Shown: positions 47,989 to 56,628 of the stretch, in pieces
Layout of the letters: each line of letters begins with the position of its first letter
Numbering within the stretch: position 1 is the first letter of the stretch
Source of the DNA: VXYL01 sp965243175
GTDB taxonomy: Bacteria > Pseudomonadota > Gammaproteobacteria > Pseudomonadales > Azotimanducaceae
Direction: 5' to 3'
NCBI GenBank assembly: GCA_965243175.1
Contig: OZ251532.1
Location: forward strand, 3,906,001-3,970,000
Length of the DNA: 64,000 bases
Position numbers and translations under genes: made by a program
Notes under the pieces: model-generated
Seen by the model: the letters and a program-made list of their open reading frames with translations, nothing else
Databases searched by the model: none
What the model was told of the DNA's origin: nothing

Positions 47989-48795
47989 TCATTGAACGCC
48001 CTTCGCCGCTTCGCGCAAAAGCGCCATCGCCGGTTTCGACTTGCGCCAGTACCGGCCGTACTCCTTCCAATACTCCCACGCTTGGTCCGCTCCGCCAACG
48101 GTGATCGAGCCTGGGTAGGAGCGCTTCGGTTCGGGATGGCTGCGGCTGAGGAGTTCCTTGGCCACCAGCGGCAACTGGTCGATGCAGGTCTCCAAGGCGG
48201 CGCGAGCTTCCGGCAGGCGCTTGGCGAGGGCGAGCGCAAGCGCCTTCGAGTAGAGGATTTCCGGCATCTGGTCGCCCGCGTACCGCTCGCAGAGGTCGAG
48301 CACGGCCTCTTTGTCTTTCACCTCGAACCAGCACTTCGGCAACAGGTGTCGAGCGCCTTGGTTGTCGTTCGGGTTGACGGCCACCAGTCGCTTCAGAATG
48401 ACGATGGCGTCGTGCCAGGCGCCTTGGTCCATGCGATGAACGGCGAGCGTGTGGTACGCACGCATGAAAGGCCGATTGTCCAGTTCCAGCCAGCTCAATC
48501 GAGCGGTCTCCCATTGGAACTTGGCAGGCAGCGCCTGCAAGCCAATCGCGACCGCGGCTTGGCAGTACACGTAGCTCTCGAGGGGGTCGTGATCGCCGAG
48601 GAACACGCCGAGGTGTTGCAATGCGTCGATGTGGTTCGGGCATGCCCCTGCGATGTCCCGAATCAGCGCTTCGGCCTCCTCGTGTTGCCCGTCGTCGTAT
48701 GCGTCGAGCGCATCGTTGAAGCTGCTCTCGATCTCGTAGGTAAGCGCAGGATCCCGAAAGACCCACTCGTTCTCCTCAAGCTCCAACAACTCCAC
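47989..48795 (-). CDS. TPR-repeat protein of unknown function
   Basis: The 268-residue helical protein has TPR-like units: FNDALDAYDDGQHEEAEALI, AYHTLAVHRMDQGAWHDAIVI, ILYSKALALALAKRLPEARA. The C-terminal segment WEYWKEYGRYWRKSKPAMALLRE is also seen in ST7-type and SEC-C-associated TPR proteins. It is probably an adaptor, and the sequence gives no partner. The family is known to me from many proteobacteria without assigned function. Confidence 0.7.
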   Translation of the reverse strand: MELLELEENEWVFRDPALTYEIESSFNDALDAYDDGQHEEAEALIRDIAGACPNHIDALQHLGVFLGDHDPLESYVYCQAAVAIGLQALPAKFQWETARLSWLELDNRPFMRAYHTLAVHRMDQGAWHDAIVILKRLVAVNPNDNQGARHLLPKCWFEVKDKEAVLDLCERYAGDQMPEILYSKALALALAKRLPEARAALETCIDQLPLVAKELLSRSHPEPKRSYPGSITVGGADQAWEYWKEYGRYWRKSKPAMALLREAAKGVQ

Positions 48796-48889
48796 TGGCC
48801 AGGTCCTCCGTGCGACGAGTCGAAGAGATTACATCATCATGTAGTCTCCTTGGTCCCACCCCACCTTGGCCGGTGCCTGCAAGGACGCG

Positions 48890-49366
48890 ATGATCGACGA
48901 AGTCGCAACGCCCTTTCGGGAGTTCATCCAAGAGTCGCTGGTGCCGCGCAACGAGTTGCTTCTGGCGCTGACGGACGGAGACTTGGCGTTCCAGCCCGGC
49001 GGCGACAATCCGACGTTCGGCGAACTGTGTCTGCGCATCGGCGAGACGCAGCACAGCTACGCGGAGTCGTTCCGCACCTTCGTGGCCGATTTCGACTATC
49101 GCCACCCGGATCCCTCCATCGCCGGCAGCATCGAGCGCCTGCGCGAATGGCACGGCCATCTCGACAGCGAGTTCGAGAGCGCGCTGGAGAGCTTGTCGAA
49201 AGCCGATGCCGGGCGCAGCGTCCGCCGCGAAGGGGTGCAGGTGCCGTTAGCGGCCCATCTGCTGGTCTTCAACGAGGCGCTGCTCTTGTTCTTCGGCAAG
49301 GCGTTCGTCTATCTCAGGGCCGGCGGCATCGCCATGCCGAACAAATGGGGCGCTTGGGTGCGGTAG
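48890..49366 (+). CDS. DinB-like (DUF664-type) four-helix protein
   Basis: The 158-residue protein has the pattern FIQESLVPRNELLLALTDGDLAFQ, then NPTFGELCLRIGETQHSYAE and HLLVFNEALLLFFGKAFVYL, matching the metal-binding four-helix bundle of DinB/YfiT proteins. The expected His positions are partly conserved (H in ETQHSY; H in AHLLVF). Many members use bacillithiol or other thiols as co-substrates, or are uncharacterised. It precedes the quinone oxidoreductase gene by 32 bp. Confidence 0.65.
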   Translation: MIDEVATPFREFIQESLVPRNELLLALTDGDLAFQPGGDNPTFGELCLRIGETQHSYAESFRTFVADFDYRHPDPSIAGSIERLREWHGHLDSEFESALESLSKADAGRSVRREGVQVPLAAHLLVFNEALLLFFGKAFVYLRAGGIAMPNKWGAWVR

Positions 49367-49398
49367 TCTTTCGCGGTCGTTCGAGTGGGAGGTGGCGT

Positions 49399-50361
49399 AT
49401 GAAGGCGGTGTACTGCGAGACCCATGACGGGCCGGAAGCGCTGGTGGTTCGGGAAGTCGCCGAACCCGGGCCGCCCGGGCCGGGGCAGATCGAAGTCGCG
49501 GTGGCGGCGCGGGGCATGTCGTTCACCGATGTGCTGATGAGCCGTGGCGGGTACCAGGTGCAGCCGCCGCTGCCGTTCGTGATCGGCGGCGAAGGCGCGG
49601 GCGAAGTGGCCGCGGTCGGGAGCAACGTGGACGGGCTCGCGGTGGGCGACTCGGTGCTCGTGCCGGCGGGCTGCGTGGAGCGCGTGGTGGTGGATGCGAA
49701 ACGCGCCACGCCCGTTCCGCGCGGCGTCGATCTGGAACAGGCGGCGGCGTTTCGTGCCAACTACGCCACCGCGCTCTACGCCATGCAGCGTGGCCGCTTG
49801 CAGGCTGGCGAGACGCTGCTCGTGCATGGCGCGGCGGGCGGGGTCGGCCTGGCCACCGTGGACGTCGGCAAGCTCATGGGCGCCACGGTGATCGCCACGG
49901 CTGGCGCCGACGACAAGCTCGCCGTGGTGCGCGAGATGGGCGCGGATCACACCATCAACTACGGCGACGGCTTCCGCGAACAGGTGAAGGCGCTGACCAA
50001 TGGACGCGGCGCGGACGTGATCTTCGATCCGGTGGGCGGCGACGTGTTCGACGAGTCGATGCGCTGCGTGGCGCCGTTCGGGCGCATCCTGATCGTCGGC
50101 TTCACCGGCGGGCGGCCTGCGCTGGCGAAGACCAACCACCTGCTCATCAAGGACGCCGAAGCCATCGGCTTCACCATCGGCGGGCTGGGCCGCCACGATC
50201 CGGCTTGGGCGGCGCGCAACCAGCGCGTGCTCATGGGCTGGCTGGCGGCCGGCCGCATCCGGCCGCACATCTCGCACCGCCTGCCGCTGGCGCGAACCGC
50301 CGAGGCGCTTCAGCTCATCACCGAGCGCAAAGTGGTGGGCAAGGTCGTCGTCGTGAACTGA
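49399..50361 (+). CDS. NADPH:quinone reductase-like medium-chain oxidoreductase
   Basis: The 320-residue MDR-superfamily protein lacks the structural zinc lobe. It has ALVVREVAEPGPPGPGQIEV at the N terminus, GGEGAGEVAAVG, the cofactor motif VHGAAGGVGLATVDVGKLMG, and DVIFDPVGGDVFDESMR. It reduces quinones or acts on enoyl-CoA-like substrates with NADPH. GGGAGG precedes the ATG. In gammaproteobacteria these genes are common near acyl-CoA genes, but the neighbours here do not point to one pathway. Confidence 0.88.
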   Translation: MKAVYCETHDGPEALVVREVAEPGPPGPGQIEVAVAARGMSFTDVLMSRGGYQVQPPLPFVIGGEGAGEVAAVGSNVDGLAVGDSVLVPAGCVERVVVDAKRATPVPRGVDLEQAAAFRANYATALYAMQRGRLQAGETLLVHGAAGGVGLATVDVGKLMGATVIATAGADDKLAVVREMGADHTINYGDGFREQVKALTNGRGADVIFDPVGGDVFDESMRCVAPFGRILIVGFTGGRPALAKTNHLLIKDAEAIGFTIGGLGRHDPAWAARNQRVLMGWLAAGRIRPHISHRLPLARTAEALQLITERKVVGKVVVVN

Positions 50362-50378
50362 ACGGCGACCCCGGCCCC

Positions 50379-50747
50379 TCACTGCATCAGCGACTGCGCC
50401 AGCATGTAGCGGTTGCCGTCCGGACTGGCGAAGACCGCGAGCTTCACCATGCCCGGCAGTTCGATGGTCTCGCCGTCGAAGGCGACGCCGTTCGCCTCCA
50501 GCTCCGCCCGCGCTTCCGCAATGTCCACGACGCCGAACACCGGCACCGTGTTGCCGCTGGCCGCATCGACTTCGCCTTCGGCGAGGCCGATGGTCACGCC
50601 GGCCGCGGGCGTGTGGACTTCCGCCCAGCCGGGAACGCGAAACGACTCCTCGAAGCCGAGCTTGTCCTTGAACCAGGCAAGCGTCGCGTCCAGGTCCTTG
50701 ACCGTGGAAGAGAGCGTCACGCTGCCGTCGTAGGCGAATTTCGGCAT
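50379..50747 (-). CDS. VOC-family glyoxalase/bleomycin-resistance-like protein
   Basis: The 122-residue single VOC domain shows SSTVKDLDATLAWFKDKLGF, WAEVHTPAAGVTIGLAEG and LAVFASPDGNRYMLAQS, with Glu-rich metal-ligand positions. Substrate unknown. It is convergent with the quinone reductase gene, 17 bp apart. Confidence 0.85.
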   Translation of the reverse strand: MPKFAYDGSVTLSSTVKDLDATLAWFKDKLGFEESFRVPGWAEVHTPAAGVTIGLAEGEVDAASGNTVPVFGVVDIAEARAELEANGVAFDGETIELPGMVKLAVFASPDGNRYMLAQSLMQ

Positions 50748-50870
50748 GGCGGATTTCCTTCAGTGCGTATCTTGCGGCGCAAGTTGCCGCAGCCGATGGC
50801 GAACGTCAATGCTCAACCTGCCAAGCGTACTGTGCGCGTAAGAATGGCGCACGCAAACGAGGAGGCAGCC

Positions 50871-51239
50871 ATGGCCATTCATGTAGACGTGACCATTCGC
50901 AACTTGGTGGAACGCGACCGGTGTCAGAGCGGTCGGTTTCTGGTCGACACCGGCGCGACGGATTCGCTGGTGCCAGCGCGGTGGCTGCGCGACATCGGCC
51001 TTGAACCGGAGGAGACGCGCAGCTACGAGCTCGCCGACGGACGCAAGTTGGAGATCGGGGTCGCAGCCGCACGATTCGAGTTCATGGACACGTTTACCGC
51101 TGGCATCGTGCTGTTCGGAGACGACGATGCGGAACCGCTGCTCGGCGTCACCGCGTTGGAGTCGGCCGGCGTGGAGGTCGATCCCCGCGAAGAAGGGCTC
51201 AAAAAGCTGCCGACCATACGGTTGAAGCGGGCCGCCTGA
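50871..51239 (+). CDS. Retropepsin-like aspartyl protease domain protein (clan AA), copy 1
   Basis: The 122-residue protein has the catalytic sequence GRFLVDTGATDSLVPARWL (DTGA triad) and the later hydrophobic-Gly flap and LLGVTALESAGVEVDP, as in single-domain retropepsin-like proteins that dimerise. No signal peptide is present. GAGGAGG precedes the ATG at 50871. A second, more distant member is at 57849-58262. Bacterial members of this kind are mostly uncharacterised, and proteolytic activity is inferred from the triad. Confidence 0.8.
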   Translation: MAIHVDVTIRNLVERDRCQSGRFLVDTGATDSLVPARWLRDIGLEPEETRSYELADGRKLEIGVAAARFEFMDTFTAGIVLFGDDDAEPLLGVTALESAGVEVDPREEGLKKLPTIRLKRAA

Positions 51240-51256
51240 CCGGCCAAGCGCCACGC

Positions 51257-51775
51257 CTACTTCGCCTCGTTCTCCTTGTCGGACGGCTTTGCGCCGCCCT
51301 TGATGTCGAGGAGAACGAGGCCGATCCAAGCCGCGGCGCCGATGGTGATGGCGCTGTCGGCGACGTTGAACACCGGGAAGTTGAACCAGTCGTAGCGGAC
51401 ATGGACGAAGTCCACCACGCAGCCGTGCAGCAGGCGGTCGGTCAGATTGCCGAGCGCACCGCCGAGCACGCAGGCGTAGGCGGCGCCCTCCACCAACCCC
51501 CGCGTTCCGCCACCTTGCCAACGCCAGATCTCGAACGCCAAGTACGCGCCGACCACCGCCGCCACCACCGCGAAGGCGGAACTGAAGCCCTCGAACAGGC
51601 TGAACGCGACGCCGGTGTTGCAGGCGAAGGTCCAAGCGAGGAACGGCAGCGCCGCCACCGATTCGCCGTAGTCCAAGTACGCCGTGGCAACGCCCTTGGT
51701 GAGCTGATCCAGCACCAGAATGCCAGCGGCAAGCGCGTACCAGCCGAAGGCGGCGCGTCCTCCAAGCGGTCGCAT
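51257..51775 (-). CDS. lspA: Lipoprotein signal peptidase II
   Basis: The 172-residue inner-membrane aspartyl protease has four helices. The catalytic dyad motifs are GALGNLTDRLLHGCVVDF and FPVFNVADSAITIG. It removes the signal peptide of prolipoproteins after lipidation. It follows ribF after 25 bp. The usual ileS gene between the two is missing. A Met one codon upstream is an equally possible start. The C-terminal charged tail (KPSDKENEAK) is normal. Confidence 0.94.
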   Translation of the reverse strand: MRPLGGRAAFGWYALAAGILVLDQLTKGVATAYLDYGESVAALPFLAWTFACNTGVAFSLFEGFSSAFAVVAAVVGAYLAFEIWRWQGGGTRGLVEGAAYACVLGGALGNLTDRLLHGCVVDFVHVRYDWFNFPVFNVADSAITIGAAAWIGLVLLDIKGGAKPSDKENEAK

Positions 51776-51800
51776 CATGCTCGGCGGTGGGCGAACGGCG

Positions 51801-52748
51801 TCATCGGGCGGCGAAGAAGGCGCGGGTCTTCTCGATGTCGCGGTCGATCTCCACCTTCATCGCCTGCAGCGAAGGAAACCGGCGTTCCTCGCGGATCTTC
51901 CAGTGCAGCGTCACGGTGAGCAGCGCCCCGTAGATCGTCTGCGCGAAATCCAGAAGGTGGACTTCGAGCAGCGGCTCCTTGCCGTCCACGGTGGGCCGAA
52001 CGCCGATGTTCGCCGCGCCGTGGCGGGTCGCGCCGACGCCGTCCACGGTCACCGCGAACACGCCTTCGAGCGCGGCGCGGTAGCGTTGCAGGCGGATGTT
52101 CGCGGTGGGCACGCCGATGGTGCGCCCAAGCTGTCGCCCGTAGACGACGCGCCCCATCATGAAGTAGGGGCGCCCAAGCAGCTTCTCCGCCAAGGCGAAA
52201 TCCGCGCTCGCCAGCACCTCGCGGATGCGCGTGCTGGAGACGCGCTCGTGGTCGAAGGTGAGCGTACCGAGGTGGCTGACGCCGAAGCCGTAGCGGTCGC
52301 CGGCCCGTTTCAGCATCTGGTAGTCGCCTTCGCGGTCCTTGCCGAACTGGAAGTCGTCGCCGACCACCAGATAGCGCACGCCCAGCATGCCGACCAGGAA
52401 CCGCTCCACCACTTCCGCCGCCGGAATCGCCCGCGTGCGCTCGTTGAAGGGAATGCACAGCACGCGGTCGATGCCGATGCCGCGCAGGATGTGGATCTTC
52501 TCGCGGAACCGCGTCAAACGGGCCGGCACCGGGCGGCGCGATCCCTCGGCCCCGCGAGCGAAGAAGAACTCCCGCGGCTGCGGCTCGAAGGTGATGAGCA
52601 CACTCGGCGCGTTCAGTTCCTCGCTCTTCGCCTTCAGATGCGCGAGCAGCACCTGGTGGCCGTGGTGGATGCCGTCGAAGGTGCCTATCGTCGCCACGCA
52701 GCCGGAGTGGCGCTCGCGGATGTTCTGCAGGCCGCGGATGATCTCCAT
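51801..52748 (-). CDS. ribF: Bifunctional riboflavin kinase / FAD synthetase
   Basis: The 315-residue RibF has an N-terminal FMN adenylyltransferase domain (IGTFDGIHHGHQVLLAHL with the HxGH-like site; GDDFQFGKDREGDYQML). The C-terminal flavokinase domain shows GRVVYGRQLGRTIGVPTANIRL and GAANIGVRPTVDGKEPLLEVHLLD. It makes FMN and FAD. It lies 62 bp after murJ and 25 bp before lspA in a leftward run, the normal gamma- and betaproteobacterial order except for absent ileS. Confidence 0.95.
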   Translation of the reverse strand: MEIIRGLQNIRERHSGCVATIGTFDGIHHGHQVLLAHLKAKSEELNAPSVLITFEPQPREFFFARGAEGSRRPVPARLTRFREKIHILRGIGIDRVLCIPFNERTRAIPAAEVVERFLVGMLGVRYLVVGDDFQFGKDREGDYQMLKRAGDRYGFGVSHLGTLTFDHERVSSTRIREVLASADFALAEKLLGRPYFMMGRVVYGRQLGRTIGVPTANIRLQRYRAALEGVFAVTVDGVGATRHGAANIGVRPTVDGKEPLLEVHLLDFAQTIYGALLTVTLHWKIREERRFPSLQAMKVEIDRDIEKTRAFFAAR

Positions 52749-52810
52749 GCCGCGAGTGTGGCGGAATCGCCGAGCAAGCGGAAGGCCGTTGCGTCGTCTT
52801 GAAGCGAGCG

Positions 52811-54385
52811 CTACGCGCGATGGCGCAGGTGCCGCGGCCTGATGCCGCAGGCGAACGCCACCGCCGCGTAGACGCCGAAGCCTCCGACGACGAGCCCGGC
52901 GAGCGCGCCGATGCGTTCCCAATGCCCGGCTGCGAGCCACCAGCCGCTGCTCGGCAGAGCAAAGACGAGCGCTGCCGACATGGCCGCGGTGGCCACAGCA
53001 GTCGCAAGCACCGTGCGAGCAAGCCGAGAGCTTGGGCGATAGTGCCCGGCGTACACGAGGCCGCCGATGAGCAGGCCAGCGTTGACGAACGCGGCAGCGC
53101 TCGTTGCCAGCGCAAGGCCGATGTGCCCAAGCCAGGTGAAGGTCGCCAGGCTGCCCGCGACGTTGGTGGCCACGGCAGCGGCCGCGAACTTCGCTGGCGT
53201 CTTCGCGTCCTGGCGCGCTAGATAGCCGGGGGCGGCGATCTTCACCAGCACCAGAGGCACCAGGCCGATGGCGAAGGCGCGTAGCGCCGCAGCGATCATG
53301 TCGGCGTCGCGGGCCACCGTTTCGCCGTGCAGGAAGATGGTCGCGACCATCGGCAGGGCGAGCAGCGCGAGAGCAGCCGTCGCGGGTACGCCGAGCAGCA
53401 CACCGGTGCGCATCCCCCAGTCCAGCGTCGCGTTGTACTCGTCCTGGCGACCAGCGCTGTGCAGCCGCGAGAGGTTCGGCAGCAGCACCGTGCCCAAGGC
53501 CACGGCGACGATGCCGATGGGCAGTTCCATCAGCCGATCCGCGTAGTAGAGCCAGGACGGACTGCCCTCTTCCAGAAGCGCGGCGAGCATCGTGCCGACC
53601 AGGATGTTGATCTGCCCGGCGGAAGCCGCGAAGACCGCCGGCACCAGCAAGCGGCCGACTTTTCTCGCGCCCGGATGGGCCCAGTCCGGGCGGCGCAGCG
53701 AAAGCAAGCCGATGCGCGCCAAGGACGGCATCTGAAAGAGCAGTTGCGCCGCACCCGCCGCCAACACGCCCCAGGCCAGCGCGTAGCCCACGGTCGTCGC
53801 GCCCGGAGCGGCGGTGGCCGCGCCAAGCAGAGCCGCGGCGATCAGCGCCACGTTCAGCAGCACCGGCGTGAATGCAGGCACGGCGTAGCGATTGGCGGCG
53901 TTCAGCACGGCCCCCGCAAAGGCGGCCAGCGAGACGAGAGCCAGGTAGGGGAAGACGATGCGCGTCAGATCCACCGCGAAGGCGAAGCGCTCCGGCTGAT
54001 CCATGAGGCCCCACATGAACAGCGCCGCGAGCGGCCAGGCGCCGACGACGCCAAGCACCGTGGCGCCAAGGAGCGCGGTGCCGAGGTTGCCCGCCATCAC
54101 GCCGACGAACTTGCGCAAAGCGGCCTCGTCGCCGTCTTCGCGGTAGCTGGCGAGGACCGGCACGAACGCTTGCGCGAACGCGCCTTCGGCGAACAAGCGC
54201 CGGAAGAAGTTGGGAATGCGGAAGGCGAGGAAGAACGTGTCGGCGACTCCCGCCGCGCCGAGCACGTGCGAGAGCACGATGTCGCGCACCAGGCCGGAGA
54301 TGCGCGACAGCACGGTCATGCCGCCGACCACCACGCCCTGGGCGGCGACGTCCGAAGCGGCTTTGGCGTCAGGCGCGTCCGGCAT
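52811..54385 (-). CDS. murJ: Lipid II flippase MurJ
   Basis: The 524-residue protein has about 14 membrane helices. Family motifs include VVGGMTVLSRISGLVRDIVLS near the N terminus, FFLAFRIPNFFRRLFAEGAFAQAFVPV, and LGTVLLPNLSRLHSAGRQDEY. It flips lipid II outwards for peptidoglycan synthesis. A member of the MurJ/MviN family of normal length; polysaccharide flippases differ in these motifs. First gene of murJ-ribF-lspA. It diverges from aceA with a 200-bp gap. Confidence 0.95.
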   Translation of the reverse strand: MPDAPDAKAASDVAAQGVVVGGMTVLSRISGLVRDIVLSHVLGAAGVADTFFLAFRIPNFFRRLFAEGAFAQAFVPVLASYREDGDEAALRKFVGVMAGNLGTALLGATVLGVVGAWPLAALFMWGLMDQPERFAFAVDLTRIVFPYLALVSLAAFAGAVLNAANRYAVPAFTPVLLNVALIAAALLGAATAAPGATTVGYALAWGVLAAGAAQLLFQMPSLARIGLLSLRRPDWAHPGARKVGRLLVPAVFAASAGQINILVGTMLAALLEEGSPSWLYYADRLMELPIGIVAVALGTVLLPNLSRLHSAGRQDEYNATLDWGMRTGVLLGVPATAALALLALPMVATIFLHGETVARDADMIAAALRAFAIGLVPLVLVKIAAPGYLARQDAKTPAKFAAAAVATNVAGSLATFTWLGHIGLALATSAAAFVNAGLLIGGLVYAGHYRPSSRLARTVLATAVATAAMSAALVFALPSSGWWLAAGHWERIGALAGLVVGGFGVYAAVAFACGIRPRHLRHRA

Positions 54386-54584
54386 CTTCAGCCCAAACCG
54401 CTGGCGGCGCGAGACGGTTCCATTTCAGCCAGGCGCATGATCGCCACCCCAACAGCGGCATCCGTTCGGCACGAATCGTTATGCTGCGCTCCCGTCGATC
54501 AAGGTCCGTCTTTCAGTGCTTGCAGTCGCTGCCCACGGCCACTAGGATGCGCCGCTTTTTTCGCCCAACAGCTAGGAACCAAAC

Positions 54585-55892
54585 ATGGCACTGCATTTCG
54601 TGCCGCGCAAGCCGCGAGCAGAACAAATCGCCGAGCTCAACGAGGAGTGGAACACCAATCCCCGCTGGAAGGACGTCAAGCGCGGCTACACCGCCGAGGA
54701 CGTCGTCAACCTGCGCGGCACCATTCCCCACCGCAGCCTGCTCGCCGCCCACGGCGCCGACAAGCTGTGGGATCTGCTGCAGGCGGAAGACTTCGTGAAC
54801 TGCCTCGGCGCGGTCACCGGCGGCCAGGCCGTGCAGCAGGTGAAGGCGGGCATCAAGGCCATCTACCTCTCCGGCTGGCAAGTGGCGGCGGACAACAACA
54901 CCTCCGAGACGATGTATCCGGACCAGTCGCTGTACGCCGTCAACTCGGTGCCGAGCGTGGTCAACCGCATCAACAACGCCTTCCGGCGCGCCGACGAGAT
55001 CCAATGGGCGACCGGCGTGGACGAAGGCATCGACTTCTACGCGCCCATCGTCGCGGACGCGGAAGCCGGCTTCGGCGGCGTGCTCAACGCCTTCGAGCTG
55101 ATGAAGGCGATGATCGCCGCTGGCGCCGCGGGCGTCCACTTCGAGGACCAGCTGGCGTCGGTGAAGAAGTGCGGCCACATGGGCGGCAAGGTGCTGGTGC
55201 CGACCGTCGAGGCCGTGCAGAAGCTGGTGGCGGCGCGCTTGGCGGCGGACGTCTGCGACGTGCCGACGGTGCTGATGGCGCGCACGGACGCCAACGCCGC
55301 GGACATGGTCACCAGCGACATCGACGAGTGGGACAAGCCGTTCCTCACCGGCGAACGCACGCCGGAGGGCTTCTACCGCACCCGCAACGGCCTGGACCAG
55401 GCCATCTCCCGCGGCCTCGCCTACGCGCCCTACGCGGACCTCATCTGGTGCGAAACCGCGGTGCCCGATCTGGACGAAGCGAGAGCGTTCGCCGAAGCCA
55501 TCCACAAGGAGCATCCGGACCAGATGCTCTCCTACAACTGCTCGCCCTCCTTCAACTGGAAGGCGAATCTCGACGACGCCACCATCGCCAAGTTCCAGCG
55601 CGAGCTGGCGGCGATGGGCTACAAGTTCCAGTTCATCACCCTCGCCGGCATCCACAGCATGTGGTTCAACATGTACGACTTGAGCCGCGACTACGTGAAC
55701 CGGCAGATGTCCGCCTACGTGGACTTGCAGGAGAAGGAGTTCGCCGCCACCAACGCCGGCTACTCGTTCGTCAGCCACCAGCAGGAGGTGGGCACCGGCT
55801 ACTTCGACCGCGTGGCGGAGGTGATCCAAGGCGGCCAGTCTTCGGTCACGGCGCTCAGCGGTTCCACCGAGGAGGCGCAGTTCGCCGTCTAG
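54585..55892 (+). CDS. aceA: Isocitrate lyase
   Basis: The 435-residue enzyme splits isocitrate to succinate and glyoxylate, the first step of the glyoxylate bypass. The catalytic motif KKCGHMGGKVLVPT (Cys base), VNLRGTIPHRSLLA, GWQVAADNNTSETMYPDQSLY and YNCSPSFNWK are all present. Length matches class I bacterial isocitrate lyases. Malate synthase is not in the window. ACCCCGAT-like sequences after the gene are not clear terminators. The acyl-CoA genes in the window are consistent with growth on fatty acids. Confidence 0.96.
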   Translation: MALHFVPRKPRAEQIAELNEEWNTNPRWKDVKRGYTAEDVVNLRGTIPHRSLLAAHGADKLWDLLQAEDFVNCLGAVTGGQAVQQVKAGIKAIYLSGWQVAADNNTSETMYPDQSLYAVNSVPSVVNRINNAFRRADEIQWATGVDEGIDFYAPIVADAEAGFGGVLNAFELMKAMIAAGAAGVHFEDQLASVKKCGHMGGKVLVPTVEAVQKLVAARLAADVCDVPTVLMARTDANAADMVTSDIDEWDKPFLTGERTPEGFYRTRNGLDQAISRGLAYAPYADLIWCETAVPDLDEARAFAEAIHKEHPDQMLSYNCSPSFNWKANLDDATIAKFQRELAAMGYKFQFITLAGIHSMWFNMYDLSRDYVNRQMSAYVDLQEKEFAATNAGYSFVSHQQEVGTGYFDRVAEVIQGGQSSVTALSGSTEEAQFAV

Positions 55893-56031
55893 CGGACGCT
55901 TCCGAGTCGACAATCGGCCCACCCGATCGGGTCAACTGATCAGGCGGGTCGTCGTCGGTCCCGACAACGCTGTTGCGCCAAGGGTGTACCCGTGCTATGT
56001 GAGTCGGCCAAGCCCGCTTGGTCGACTCGCT

Positions 56032-56451
56032 ATGCGCAACAGACTGTGCCTTGACTCGGAAAACCGTACCCCGCTCCCCTTCCTTCGAGGGAAGACGATA
56101 CGCGCCGCCTGGGGCCTACTCGCCGTCGCACTGGCGTTTTCGGTTGCGGGGGCGGTCGCCGTCGGCAACCAGCCGGGAGGCGGGGGCTTCACCTGGGGCG
56201 TCGGCATCGGTGCCAATTGCCAGCAGGTGGTGGAGAAGATCCGCCGCAACTGGATGGAGGTGCGGCCCGTGCTGGCGCCGGATTCCCGAGCCATGCGGCC
56301 GCGTTCGCGGGATTTCTTCTGCGTCTCGCCGGATTACATCCGCGAAGCGATGCCGAAAGTGGTGCCAATGACCACCGGCTTGAAGTGCTTCGATGTCCAG
56401 GGCCAGCCGTTCTGCTGCGACAATCAGCACCAGCAGTGCGCAGCGATGTAG
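56032..56451 (+). CDS. Hypothetical Cys-containing exported or membrane-anchored protein
   Basis: The 139-residue protein has one hydrophobic segment (AAWGLLAVALAFSVAGAVAVG, truncated here: about residues 25-45) preceded by basic residues, a Gly-rich stretch, and six C-terminal-half cysteines including FCCDNQHQQC. It may be an exported disulfide-bonded protein or a tail-anchored one. I do not recognise it. An upstream in-frame ATG at 55984 would add 16 residues. No operon partner: the CoA-transferase gene begins 180 bp later, past a palindromic repeat. Confidence 0.5.
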   Translation: MRNRLCLDSENRTPLPFLRGKTIRAAWGLLAVALAFSVAGAVAVGNQPGGGGFTWGVGIGANCQQVVEKIRRNWMEVRPVLAPDSRAMRPRSRDFFCVSPDYIREAMPKVVPMTTGLKCFDVQGQPFCCDNQHQQCAAM

Positions 56452-56473
56452 CGTCGCGCCGAGAACGCTGACG

Positions 56474-56526
56474 CTGGGAGCGCAGGCGTCTCGCCTGCAG
56501 GCGGGCGGGGACGCCCGCGTTCCCAG
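56474..56526. repeat. Dispersed palindromic repeat, copy B
   Basis: CTGGGAGCGCAGGCGTCTCG ... GACGCCCGCGTTCCCAG forms a long imperfect hairpin. Its inverse complement matches copy A at 47848-47916. It lies between the Cys-containing hypothetical gene and the CoA-transferase gene. Confidence 0.7.
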
Positions 56527-56628
56527 GGCAGTCGCAAGGACTGTCGCGCACCCCTCGGCGGCCCGTTCGGACTGCCGCCCTTCCGCATCTGCTAAGGTTG
56601 CCGATTCGAGGCGCTTAGGAGTTCCCAC

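Noticed and set aside
55921..55932. ACCCGATCGGGT palindrome after aceA
   Set aside because: A 12-bp palindrome alone in GC-rich DNA is weak evidence for an operator or terminator and no related copy was found near aceA.
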